From: Neelides folsomi
Taxonomy: Eukaryota; Arthropoda; Collembola; Neelipleona; Neelidae
Direction: 5' to 3'
Assembly: GCA_034687125.1 (NCBI GenBank)
Contig: JAQGBZ010000236.1
Span: forward strand, 1 to 64,000
Length of the DNA stretch: 64,000 nucleotides
Positions 36,718 through 48,661 of the stretch are shown one piece after another. Under the pieces are notes generated by a model, which saw nothing but the letters and a program-made list of their open reading frames with translations, had not been told where the DNA came from and ran no database searches. Made by a program: the position numbers and the translations under genes. Positions within the stretch are counted from its first letter, which is position 1, and every line of letters starts with the position of its first letter.

Positions 36718-38090
36718 TGACCCAACATTTGTTTAAACTCCCGCCGATGAAACAATTAAAAGAATGAGACTGCAATGGAATCTTTTTTAAATTTGAGTTG
36801 CCAATTGAAAAAAATTATGGAATGAGCTTAAATGAAAATGAAGATAAATTTAAGACATCATGGTTTCTTTTCTTTGTCTAACGCTATACCTTAAAATAAA
36901 TGCATAGTTAAGATGAAATAAATAGAGTAAAATACCTAAATTTGTATATTATATGATATACAAATTTTTTCTTCTGCGTTTATATATGATTTATTAATAT
37001 TTATGAATGTTTTATATTTTAGTTTTCCGGCCGTTGTAAGAAAAGTTGAAATCCAAATTTTTATCGTGCGTATTCGAAGAACTCATTTAATTTCTTAAGA
37101 TACTTGAATCATATTTTTCTAGATGCAATGCAATTTTAAGTTTTGATAAAGTCACAAAATAATTTTTATTAGAGCCTCCCAATTTATGTAATGTAACATA
37201 TAAAACCCTTCTAACATTTTATAATTAATTTTTAAAAAGAAATATTTATAATTGTTTTGTGTTTGTTGTTTATCAATATTATTATAATAATTAAATGATA
37301 AAATCATTAGTTATTGAATTTTACATAAAATATACAATAAATTATATTACAAATACTTAAAGGTTTAAGGTTATAATATGTAGGATAAAAATTTAAAAGC
37401 TGAAACATGTAAATTGTATATTCCAATAAATATAAATATAATAAAATTAATATAGTGAAAGCTCAATCATTGTAAAGATTAAAGAGGAGGGAATGAAAAT
37501 AAATGTTAGAATACAAAAGAACAACACATTCGTGTTATTTACCTATGTGTATGTCAGAAATGTACTTATTTAATTCATAACAAGTTGTGTATCTAATACC
37601 ATTACTTAAAGTAAAACAATTTTTATTAAAAAAGACTTATGAATATTCAGTTATTTAATAAAGTTTAATAAACCTAATAAATCCTACAGATTATACTTTT
37701 GGGTGTGTGCTGCTTTAGTTCCAGTTCTTGCAATATTAAAATAATCTTCCAAGTTCCAACCGCTTGAATTAAAGTAGGAATCTTTTACTTGGTGCTTCTT
37801 AGAAAAGAAAATAGGCAATCATCAATTCTGATTATTCTCGGAAAGGTAGAAATGCTGCTCGACGAGTTTAAATCCACTTTTTCTCATCACTTCGTCATCA
37901 TCCACCTAATATTCAAATCTTCTTTCGGCGTAGTGTAATTAAGTTGGAAGTGGTTTTGATACAAGAAATATAACAATAATACAATAAATACACTCGAGCT
38001 AAAATATTTGGCTGATTAACATTATAAAACCAACGAACGAATTCTTTCCAAAGATACTGACATCCCAAATATTTTTTTACATTTCTCAGA
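36718..38090. other. AT-rich spacer with coding-like fragments
   Basis: On the minus strand 37690-37800 is open (NSSGWNLEDYFNIARTGTKA) and follows a good acceptor, and 37830-37910 is open (DDEVMRKSGFKLVEQHFYL). They look like the end of one small gene, perhaps a methyltransferase-like fold, but no donor links them. Left of 37690 nothing is visible. Confidence 0.3.
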
Positions 38091-39332
38091 ATGAAATATT
38101 TACCATCTTTTGTTTTAAACGTTTACCTACTAGTTCTAATTATTCAAATACGCCGTGAGTCAATAATCATAGCTAATCACAATCACTAATACGCTAAGCT
38201 CAATAATTATTCAATCATTAATACGCTAAGCTCAATAATTATTTACTGACAAGTTCAGGTTTTACATTTTTAATATGTTGAATATAATATAGAAACCGAA
38301 TCAATTTCAAATGCCTGCCACAATACTCAATTTCGTTGTGATGACGGTTCGCGATGTTTGAATTACGAACAGTTATGCGATGGAAACGAAGATTGTCCCA
38401 ACGGGGAAGATGAAAAAGGAAACAATCAATGGGATTGTACTCGATGGGGATTAGAAAAAACTAAATGCGAGTAAGTAATCAAATCAATAAAAATTATTAA
38501 TTATTTTCTTTAATTATTGTATGAGATTTAGATAAGATAAATCGCAATACATGATACTAAAATAAGGAAAAAAGCGCTAATTTTTAAATCATGTATTTTT
38601 AAAATTTTTAGCATATTTTTTGAATTCAAATGTCATTTCGGAGGATGTGTGGAAGTAAAGGAAAATTGTGATGGAGTTCCTCACTGTTGGGGAGGAACAG
38701 ATGAATCGAGCAATCTTTGTGACAATGGCGCCAGAAGACCAATTTCCCACCGCGTTCAGGCCGTGCATTTGCAATATTTTGGAAGCCTTCACAGAAGAAG
38801 AACTACGACTCCGAGTTCAGTGTCTAAAAATGATGAGAGACATATTGGCCCTGGTACAACAAGAGCAACAACAATTTTGAAACATATAGGTATAGTTTAC
38901 CTTAATTTAAAAATTGAGTATGATCATAATTTTTTCTGCAAAATTAAAAGTTTTTAATATTTCGTTCAAACAATATTAAAATAAATTAAACTTATTAATT
39001 AATAAATTTAAATATATCTGTAATTGTATGGTATTTGGGATGATTATATGAAATTAATATTTTGAATTGATCCCACAGCAAATTTACACGATACAATTCA
39101 TGAGCGTCTTGGAATCACCCCCATTGTTCAAAGAATAACAAGACCAAGAACAAAACCAACAACCACAACGCCACAAACATATCGAATTGAAGAAGAACCG
39201 GAAAGCCTCGAGTTTTCACTTGAAGAACAATTTGATCCAATCCCAACATTACCGAGCTTTGATTTCGGATTTAACATCAATCAAAATAAAGAAAAGAAAA
39301 ATATTAGTGAAAGTGAAGACTTAAAAAATTAA
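38091..39332 (+). CDS. secreted double-LDLa protein, protease-less relative of the downstream gene
   Basis: Four exons (38091-38154, 38293-38470, 38612-38889, 39079-39332) give 257 residues. A signal peptide (MKYLPSFVLNVYLLVLII) is followed by LDLa 1 (CHNTQFRCDDGSRCLNYEQL, CDGNEDCPNGEDE) and LDLa 2 (FKCHFGGCVEVKENCDGVPH, CWGGTDESSNLC). Each has the calcium-binding acidic cluster. Then comes a Thr-rich linker and an acidic tail that ends without sushi or trypsin domains. Exons 1 and 2 have exactly the sizes (64 and 178 nt) of the next gene, so this is a tandem copy that has lost the catalytic half. A decoy or regulator of the protease is inference. Intron 1 has a 32-bp tandem repeat. Confidence 0.8.
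38181..38243. repeat. 32-bp unit repeated twice
   Basis: Two tandem copies of a 32-bp unit containing aatacgctaagctcaataat differ at one position. They lie in intron 1 of the LDLa gene. Confidence 0.6.
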
Positions 39333-40105
39333 CACAATATTTGTAAATATTGATATTAAACTTCATTTAAGAATGAAATAAAATAATTGTTTATATTAAA
39401 TAAAGAAATTCTACTGATTTATCCTAAATACAACTATATTATGTTAATGTATAAACTGAATATTTAGATGATTTGATTTTAAATAAATGAGAGAGAAATT
39501 AATCACAATAAGAAACACTTTCTTCATTCGATATACGAGTATGTATGTAGTAATTATCATTTTATTATTCAACTTTTTCCAAACCCATCCATGACAAGTT
39601 ACATAAACGATTAAATTTTAGCATGGTAAATAGGATTTTAATGCTTAAATCTTGTTTGCGAATTAATTCCGCTCTACATGTGGCTTCTGCGAATATCTGG
39701 CCATGATTAAAAATGCGGAAAATTAAGGACTGAAGGAATGAGTTGTCCAACAAGTTTGTTTCCACTTTTTATATCTTGTCTTTATCACTAATTCATTCTT
39801 ACTTGGGTAAGTACAGGTCGGGTTAATAATGCATTCTGGTTATTTATTAACATTCTATAGATTTGTCCATATACATACTTACATACAATATGACAAGCCT
39901 AATTTAATTTTACGACCTACCTTGAATTATTTCCTTCCAGCCATTGTTTAATTAATACTATTTAGTTGGGAGTGTATACGTTTAATACGTACTTTGAATA
40001 CAAATACCTATAATTCGCATGTTCTCCGCTCCGCCTTACAAAGGACTTAATTTTGATTGATAAAATAAATACGCTAATTGTTAAATTCTATTGTAATAAA
40101 CAACA
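39333..40105. other. spacer between the tandem LDLa genes
   Basis: AT-rich. On the minus strand 39565-39765 is an open frame (FAEATCRAELIRKQDLSIKI), not assignable. No other exon is visible. Confidence 0.35.
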
Positions 40106-42861
40106 ATGAACATTTTTAGTTCTTCATTGTTGTTAGTTTATTGCTCAGTTTTCTATCTTCAATTCCATTGTGAGCATTTATTGATTAATATTATTTTATT
40201 AGAATTATTCAATATTTTATTTTCAATTAATCGCCGAATTTATTACTTAATTAATTATCTAAATATTCTAATTTACTTTTCAGGTGTCGAGTCATTGGAC
40301 AATACATGTCATCATACTAAATTTCGTTGTGACGACGGTTCGAAATGTTTGAAATATGAACAATTGTGTGACGGAGTTGAAGATTGCCCAAATGGTGAAG
40401 ATGAAACAGGAAATGAACAATGGGATTGTACAAGATGGACACTTGAAACCACAGTTTGCGAGTAAGAAATTGCAAAATTGGAAAATTTAGTTTAAAAGTT
40501 AAATATCATTTCCTTTAACAATTTCTTATAATTTTATAATTTTCATGATTATAGCACTGTGTTTGAAATCAAATGCCATTTTGGTGGATGTGCTGATCTT
40601 AAAGATAATTGCAATGGAATTCCAAACTGTTGGGGCGCGACGGATGAATCAAGCGATCTTTGTGGAAATGGCGCTAAAGTTCCTGTTCGCCACACGTTGT
40701 TATCTTTACATGAACAGTATTTTGGAGGTCTTCACAGAAGAAGAACCACTACAAAACTCCCACCAGGCCAAGAAGATAATGTCACCACAAAAAGGCCTTC
40801 ATTTTTTAATTATCTCGGTTAATATTTTTACACAAAAATATCACATTTAAATGTCATTGTACCCTATGTAAATATCAGTACAATGTGGGCTCCATACATA
40901 CAATTACTTCTGAATTTTTTAGTTATTTTGTTATTAATAAACTTTAGTTATTAATTGAATTAAAATACCTTAAAGTATGTAGCCCTCGCTGTATGTCAAA
41001 TAAGAAAATTAAAGTTAGTAGTTTGTAAAAGTTTTAATATTTTTATTAACTTAATAATTAGCTAATCTTCATTCAAAACTGCATGGAAGTGGAGGTGTTC
41101 CATCACATGAGGAACAAGAACCCGAAACAACTAAAGCTACAACAAGAGCTCAGAGCAGACCCAGAGCAACAAGACCAACAATCAGAACAACAACAACTCC
41201 TGAACCCGACCCTGACCCAGAAAGTGTCGAAGAAACTCCGGAAGAACCTGAAACTGAAGCCAAAGAGGAATTTTGTCCGCCGATTCCTCCTGAAAGAGGA
41301 GTTGACATGATTTGCAAAATCCGAGGCAAGACGTTTAATTGTAAAAAAGACCAAATGCCCTTGAATACTGTAGCCGAATATCGGTAATATATTTACCCTT
41401 TAATCAATTCTTATTTAATATGTTTGGGTTTTTTAATTTTAATAATATTATTATGTCGATTGTATTGTTCAAAATTGAATCCCATTAAAAGTTTTAAATT
41501 GTGGTTTTATTAGATGTAGTCAATATTACGTTGGTGCTTTAACTGCTCCTCCAATGCTCGCCCGACATTGTCGCTCTGGGGGTTGGACAGAACGGCGTAA
41601 GTCTTGGCAATGCAGTTTGGACTGTGGGAATAAAAGTCCCGAAATTGCTGGCTTTGTTGTTGGGGGAGTTGCAGCAAGACCTGGAAAGTTTCCTTGGCAT
41701 GTTGGATTTTACCAACAAGAACCACCCGGATCAGGAATATATGAATTCTTTTGTGGTGGAACTCTTGTGCATGAAAAAGCTGTAGTAACAGGTGAGTTCA
41801 TTAAACCTACATACCTATGACGAATATTGTATATTATATATCTTACATAAATGCATAATATGCTATTGGAATAATAATTTGATTAATTATACTTTTTCTG
41901 ATATTTAATTTATACAATTATTGTAGCTGCTCATTGTGTCACTCAAAAGCAATCGAATGAAAAAAGAACCGATCATATTTACGTAATGATGGGAAAATAC
42001 AATCGTTCTTTTTCCAACAATGATAATTTTGTCCAAAAACGAAGTGTTAGGCGTATTGAAGTTAATGAAGATTATAATTATCAAAATTTTGATTCTGACA
42101 TTGCTATCGTATGGCTAGATAAGGTAATACATTTAATTAAAAATAAAATAATTATTCGATTTATCTTAATAACATCAAGTAATAAAGTATTTTTATATTT
42201 TTAGACAGTCAAAATCACTGAAAAAGTTCGTCCAGTTTGTTTACCACGAGATGAAGATGATATTATTGCTGACTCTATTTATCTTGGATCTGTGAGTTTA
42301 AAATTCTTTATCATAAATTTTATAAATAGAATGAGTAATTAAAATTAATTAACAATGTTTGAACAATTGTCATAAATAGTTGGTCGGTTGGGGTCGTACA
42401 GCAAATCGACAATTCAAAGAAGCACTCCAAGAAGTTCAGTTGCCAGTGGTTGGTCGGCGGGAATGTCAAAAAGCAAGTCCAGAACTTGCAACTCTCATAA
42501 GGAAAACAACGTTTTGTGCTGGATACACAAATGGTACAGTATTTAGTTTGTTAATAGAATTTAAAATTAAAATTAAAATTAATTTTCATAGTAAATGATA
42601 AAATGATGACTTTATTGTCAGCTGTAATTAATTAGTCTTTAAACTTTAATAGGAACGTCAACATGTGACGGTGACTCTGGTGGAGGTTTGATATTCGAAG
42701 AAGCGAACAAATGGTATCTACAAGGGATTGTAAGCGCTGGAGTTAATTCTGTCCATGGTGGTTGTAATCCGAATTACTACACCATTTTTACCAGAGTTAC
42801 TTCCTTCGTTGATTGGATTCAGAATAGATTATATAACAATCATGAAGGCAGAAGAAAGTAA
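40106..42861 (+). CDS. modular serine protease (LDLa-LDLa-sushi-trypsin), ModSP-like
   Basis: Nine exons give 583 residues and join in phase throughout. Signal peptide; two LDLa repeats (about 30-73 and 83-120, each with the DCPNGEDE or GATDESS acidic clusters); Thr/Pro-rich linker; a sushi/CCP domain (CPPIPPERGVDMICKIRG, then CRSGGWTERRKSWQC); then trypsin from VVGGVAARPGKFPWHVGFYQ. The triad is complete: TAAHC, FDSDIAIVWL and CDGDSGGG. The residue six before the serine is Ser, not the Asp of trypsin, suggesting a chymotrypsin-like pocket. Fly ModSP has this same order and starts the cascade that activates Toll from recognition proteins; the function here is inferred. The full zymogen probably activates by cleavage before VVGG. 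Upstream sits its protease-less copy. Confidence 0.85.
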
Positions 42862-43157
42862 AGGATCGTCCACAATCTGGATAAATCAAGGTCTTGATTT
42901 CTTATTGCCATTTTCACGAGCTAATGCTACACATCTCTTTTTTTGTAAAATTGATTGATACAAATTCTTATAAAATAGTAAATAATGTGTTAAACCTATT
43001 ATAATAACAAAAAAGGAATTGTTAATTTATAACAATGCATAAAATGGTGTTTGTATTGTAGGTATGCTTCAATCAGATTTTTTGCTTTCTAATTAAATTT
43101 GTAATAATGAGAATAAAATGGTTGAAAGATTGAAACAAATTTTATTTTATTTTTGAA

Positions 43158-45353
43158 TTATCCAAGAGCAAATGGTCTTGCTGGAGCTGTGTAGAGATAG
43201 TAATTTCCATGAGCGTTACTGAAAATAGAACGAATTGTTAATTATTTAATTAGTTTGGGCTTAAAAATTACAGTATTTAATAAACTAGCATTAAAGACAC
43301 ATACTATACATAACACATATACCCATTTGTATGTATAATATATACATATAATATACATCGTATCGTTATTGTTTATAATAAATTAATAATATTATAGACA
43401 TAATAACATAATAGAGCATTAAATTTTTACTCTTTATGTGTGATTTCTCCCATTGGAGCAGTGACGTCGCATTTGCATCTTCCTTCCACGAATTCTTGCC
43501 AATCTTCGCATAGACATCCATTAAAAGGTCTAGCAGATGAAATTGATTCTTCGTAATAATCTGGGGCTCTTCCGTGACTGCATGATCCTATGTATTTAAA
43601 AATAATTGATTAAAGCGACTAATATAAAAAAACTAGTAAAAATGATATAAAATTTAAGGAGTTTTATTTGATATACTGTTATTTGTCACTTATAATAAAT
43701 ACATGGCGTGATATCAATTAGAATAATGCTTAGATATTTCATTATCGATTATTGGTTTATTATGCAATATCATTCTTACCAGTTAAATCATCACCTTCAC
43801 ATCCTGGCTGCTTTCGACCTTGTGATAAGAAAAATACGAGATTTTAGATAAATTTAATTTTAATAATCTCATTTATATATTGAACTAACCTATCTAGCTT
43901 TGAGAATATATTATTTACAGAAGTTTCATAATGTTTATAATTTTCCATACCTTCGTTTGGCCAAAAATCTACATGACCTCTTGGGAATGGAAATCCAAGT
44001 CCACCTTCAAGCAAATGTCCAGAAGAAGTGTGGATTACATCAACAAATTCAGCATCAGTTGGGTCAATGCGAAATTCGTCTGATCCCCATGCACCATTAT
44101 CACCTTAAATGAGTTATTGAAATAATGTTAAAATAGCCAATGTAAATATTTATTTATACCTACAATTAGGAAAATAAAAAAAAACTAATTTACAATTTTA
44201 ATACATAGTTTAAGGTTTTATCGCACAATTTTAACTTTAAAGTTAAAAGCGATGATATCCCAAAGAGCGCAAATATTACCATATTCTTTGGAATAAAATA
44301 TTAAAAAAATTACCAAATAGTGGATAGGCTGGATCAAGTGCTGTAATAAAAAAATGATATTAGAAATTGAAGCTAACATGTTTGGTATATGTATATTATA
44401 CCATTATGGTATATATTCCATTTTGTATATAAACGTACTGTCATTAAATTTAAAAAAATAATTTTTTACACACATGTTACACGTAAAAGTTTGGTTCCAG
44501 AAAGCTTTTCAAATTCCATTCCCGCATTGCCACAAACGTGTCCTCCAAGCGAGAATCCAATGAAATGAATATCTTCTAATCTCGAAAATCCATTTTGAAC
44601 CAAGAAATGAAGAAGTTTGGCTGATTGGAGTCCTGTAATTTGTGTGTTTTTGGCTGCAACATCATACCAAGGGGAAGTGGACAAAGGAGACCAATCAACA
44701 CAAATAATATTCATATCTTGGGAAAGTTTATGGAATTCTGTGAATATAAATAGGTATAACATTCATTATAGTTTTATTTAATGCATTTAGATTAATATCT
44801 TTATCCATACATTTTACTATACATAAGAATTTTTTAAAAATATGCTGTAGATTATATACCATTCCTAATGCGAGTTGGAAATCCGTCTCTTGAAGAACCT
44901 CCAAATCCATGAGCCAGAATTTTAATTGGAGCATTATTTATAAAATGGGAATTTGCAACTGAATCAATATCATCAATAAATAACTCATCAGGAGCATTCG
45001 TGTTGCCCCTAATAAAATTTTTTAATTGAAATTCATAATATAAATTGAATGTTATCTAATGCTATAGTACATATATGTAAGTAAGTTCAATTTGCTTTAT
45101 TTTATAGGCATTAATAATGATGATTAATGTATCATTATCATTGTTTTACTTACTTTGTATAAAGATAGAATCTGACTTTTGTTGGGTCCATTATTTGGTT
45201 TTTGTCTTCTCCTCCAGAAAGATAAGCTGGGATGAGGCCACCTTCTGCTTTGGGATTTGGAAACCAAACCATGTTATTCATTCCAATGCTATTTGAAGTA
45301 CAAAATGCAAGGAATTGCAAAAGTAAAAGGCCCAAACAAATTTTATGCTCCAT
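43158..45353 (-). CDS. secreted lipase of the pancreatic lipase family
   Basis: Eight exons (45153-45353, 44860-45008, 44474-44737, 44314-44340, 43951-44103, 43780-43818, 43441-43587, 43158-43218) give 346 residues. A signal peptide (MEHKICLGLLLLQFLAFCTS) precedes the alpha/beta hydrolase. The oxyanion strand reads IKILAHGFGG, the nucleophile elbow FIGFSLGGHVCG, the acid TSLDPAYPLFG and the histidine VIHTSSGH, so the triad is complete. The acid is on a 27-base exon. The tail ends GNYYLYTAPARPF, usual for the family. In arthropods these act in the gut or as yolk-type proteins. A stop in the exon 7 frame is avoided because its donor (GTAAAA) lies just before. It converges with the protease, 296 bp apart. 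Confidence 0.85.
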
Positions 45354-46529
45354 TTAAAAAAAATTTAAGCTGCCTTAATTTGTGAAAATAAATTGTAGAA
45401 ATGAGATGAGACAAGTTGAAGGGTTATATTTATTACATTGATTATCACTGAATATCAGCAATCAGCAAAACCGATGACTACTTATAATCATGTATGTAGG
45501 TACATAGTAAATGTCATCCCATCCTAATAATAATGCCTTAGTGCATTTGTTTCTCATTCTTGTATAATCTTCGCTGGAGAGTTAATCCTTGATAAATGTT
45601 TAATGTTTTACATACACTTTTTTTATCTTGATAGTTTCAACTTTCAAATATCGACTATGGATATCGAGTTAAAATACAATTTTACAAATGTGCTGAGAAT
45701 TGACATTATATTGACATTTTGACATTGACATTGGAATGCTTTATTGTTTAAGTAAAAGATTAACAAGACTAGTATGTATTCAATGTATTATATTCTATGT
45801 TAATTATGTACCATATTGATTTATTTATATACATTTTAATATTTGTATTAATTATCAATTTTATCAATTTAATGACTAATAATGTCAATGTCAATTATAC
45901 TGTCAATCATTGTTTGCTGTTATTAGTTTTAACTTTTAACTACAATAAAACTTATTTGAGTCTAAATAAATTAATTCATATTTTGTAGGACAACAACGTG
46001 GACAAAGCGAGGAATTCCCCGATCGGGAAAGTTTTGCCCCATCGCGTCATCTGCACAGTGGCTTTATTGCAAGGGTTTATAAAGTAGTTTGGGTATTCGG
46101 ATACGCTTTACAAATATAAACAACGATTCTATTATCAAATTACCATGTTTACATAGTTAATTATTCGAAATATGTTCAATAATGTTAACTACTTACTACT
46201 TATTAATGTTAACTAACTACCTACTTAATACTATAAAAATTGTTTGATTATTGATTATTCATGTTTGATATGGTTAAAATTCCATAATATTTATATTTCT
46301 AAACTTATAATTAACCATAAATGATTAATTTGGAGTATGGGTAAGTTATAAATGTCATAAAACTTTAAAAAGTTGAAAATTAAAAGAGAAATTAAATATA
46401 ATTGTATTTCTGATTTATTTTAAAATGTCAAAAATTACTATTTTCTGTATTTAACTTTTAATGCTTTTATTTATTTGAATTCATCTCTAAAATATAAGAA
46501 TAATTATAAATTTGCCAACAAAAAAACAT
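45354..46529. other. AT-rich spacer with an orphan exon
   Basis: The lipase promoter should be at the left end. The only coding-like signal is the orphan exon at 45989-46083; it and the following bases to 46110 are richer in G and C than their surroundings. Nothing else is visible. Confidence 0.45.
45989..46083 (+). other. orphan exon-like sequence
   Basis: A 95-base stretch bounded by tttgtag and a GTAGTT donor, open in one frame (NVDKARNSPIGKVLPHRVIC, then a hydrophobic VALLQGFI). It looks like the first membrane exon of a transporter, but no partner exons were found. Confidence 0.3.
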
Positions 46530-48353
46530 TTGGAAAAGCATCAAAATTTTTGTCATCGATGGGGTTATGTGAAATAAATTTAGTAAAACTAATAGGCGAT
46601 TAGTTATGATTCAATTGATGAAATTGATTTATTTGACCAATATGTGAATTTTTATTCAAATTTTCTTCAATCTGCAACTATGATCAATTCAAATGAAATT
46701 TTGAATAAAATTCGTGGAATTGATTATTTTTTTTAAATTATAGAGAGTATATAAAATATACCCAAAAAGTAATAATTGCTATACATAATGAAATTATTAA
46801 ATCTTCACAAATTTACAATATTATGGAAATGTCTTATAGATTAAATATATATATATAATCAGAACTCTAAATTCACTTTTACTTTAATTGCCTTTACTGG
46901 TGATTTAAACAACCTGAAATTATATCCACAAGAAATTAATGGTTCATGAAAACTTTCTCAATGAATTACTTTAAATACCCTGCAGACTCATTTTATTTAC
47001 GCAGTTTCTTTAAAAAATGAAATTCCTTCACAAATCATGACATTAAATAATTTCATGAATCAAATGTCAAATAAGGATTTAAAAAGTATTGAAATCACTA
47101 TGAAGCTTTTTATCTATAATTTGAAATACTTATTATAGGAATACTTATAGGAATTATTCAATCGTATTCCTTCCCTTTTAAATCCCAGTATGGATTTTAA
47201 TCATTTTAATACTCACATTGATGATTTGTATAACAAGATTGATAAACAATGTTAAATTTCATCAAAGCAATTCTAAAGTGATTTAAATTATTCATTTCTA
47301 CTTTATACGATATTTTTAGAACAAGGACATTCTTTAATATCAAAAATTCCATCAGGAAACCTGAAATTTACTTTTTTAACAACTATTAATTTTAATAATG
47401 GCATTCGTAATGAGCACAGCATACAAAGGAAAATTGTTTTTACTAATTATCTCTGATCCATTACCGAATATATTTCAGACATTTGAAGAATTTGCAAATT
47501 ATGAAACGGGAAGTAAAATGGTGTTAACTTTATCATTTGAATTAAACCCTAATAGAAAACGCAATCAAAATATATGTGAAATTAATAATTCAAGTTCAAG
47601 AGATGACGTTTATTTTAATGTTTTTAGTTCTAAGATATTAAGTCTTTTGAAGGAAGAAAATAATATGAAAATTAAAAAAAATTAGTCATTGAAAAGTTGG
47701 AAAAATTACTATATTTTGTTTACGGGGGAATAGATTTAATTATGTATAAAATTAAAGAAAACAAGCCATTAATTACAAATAAGGGGGACATGAAAATTGG
47801 AAATATATTTTATATAATAGATGATTCCATTATTTTATCAAATTTTGAAAAAATTATTAAGTTTTATTATCCTGGCAAATATTAGATTGTGAAACAATTA
47901 AAATTTGAATCTGCCTATTCTACTGTATACTCTGTATAAGATTACATATTATAACAGTCTATAATTATTACTTTAAAATTAAGTTTGAAAATCTAATTTT
48001 AAGATTTGTTGAATCTAGAATTTATAATATATGGGAAGAAGGTTTTAAAAGTAACAACGGAATAAGAACAAGTTTGGAAGAGAACTAGGTATTCAAATTA
48101 TTTAAAATTCAGAAAGTGGAATAGAAAGGAATATAATAAAATTAATACTTGTTTCTTGAAAAGTTTGAATAAACCAAATTTCGTATATGATCCAAAAAGA
48201 TTAAATCTAAATAAAATGTTACCTTTTATAATTATTACATTTTATTTATTAACACTATCTTTATTAATTTTATCAATTGAAGTGTTTTGGAAGAGCAATT
48301 TGCAAAAAACAATATTTTACAATGAAGAAATTGTGATAAAATTTAATAAATAA
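46530..48353 (+). pseudogene. degenerate ionotropic-receptor-like sequence
   Basis: About 1.8 kb of very AT-rich sequence keeps pieces that follow the order of an insect ionotropic receptor. They are a ligand-lobe-like stretch (GDLNNLKLYPQEI), then the segment after the pore helix (STAYKGKLFLLIISDPLPNI, FQTFEEFA), then LEKLLYFVYGGIDLI, and near the end a last membrane helix (LPFIIITFYLLTLSLLILSI). Stops and shifts separate the pieces, at least eight in all, and no intact frame spans them. It reads as a host chemoreceptor pseudogene. Springtails and other hexapods have large families of these, many decayed. The family call is by motif order only. Confidence 0.5.
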
Positions 48354-48360
48354 TTATTAA

Positions 48361-48661
48361 TTACCAATTAAATAAATGTATTTCATAGCTGGGAATATCC
48401 AAAGCTCAAGAAATTTTGTAACAGGGTTTATAAATAAATGTATTTTTCTAATTAACAAAGTACTCCACCACCTTGAATATTTATTTAACGCTCTTTCTTC
48501 ATTCGATCGTTTATCATACCATCTCATCATTGCCCGCGTAGAATAACACTGAAAAATATTTTTTCGAGAATAAACTCATAGTGGTTTCATCCAATATCCC
48601 CCAATGTTATCCCCTAATTTATTCATTCAAATTCAAATACATTTTATTTATTCACTATATT
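48361..48661. other. AT-rich spacer
   Basis: About 300 bases of AT-rich DNA without an exon; the 3' side of the DUF4291 gene. Confidence 0.5.

Noticed and set aside
41103-41354. A cysteine- and serine-rich minus-strand frame.
   Set aside because: It is the antisense of the Gln/Thr/Glu linker exon in the protease gene.
47697-48353. A separate small membrane protein gene.
   Set aside because: Its pieces fit the 3' end of the decayed ionotropic receptor better than any intact gene.
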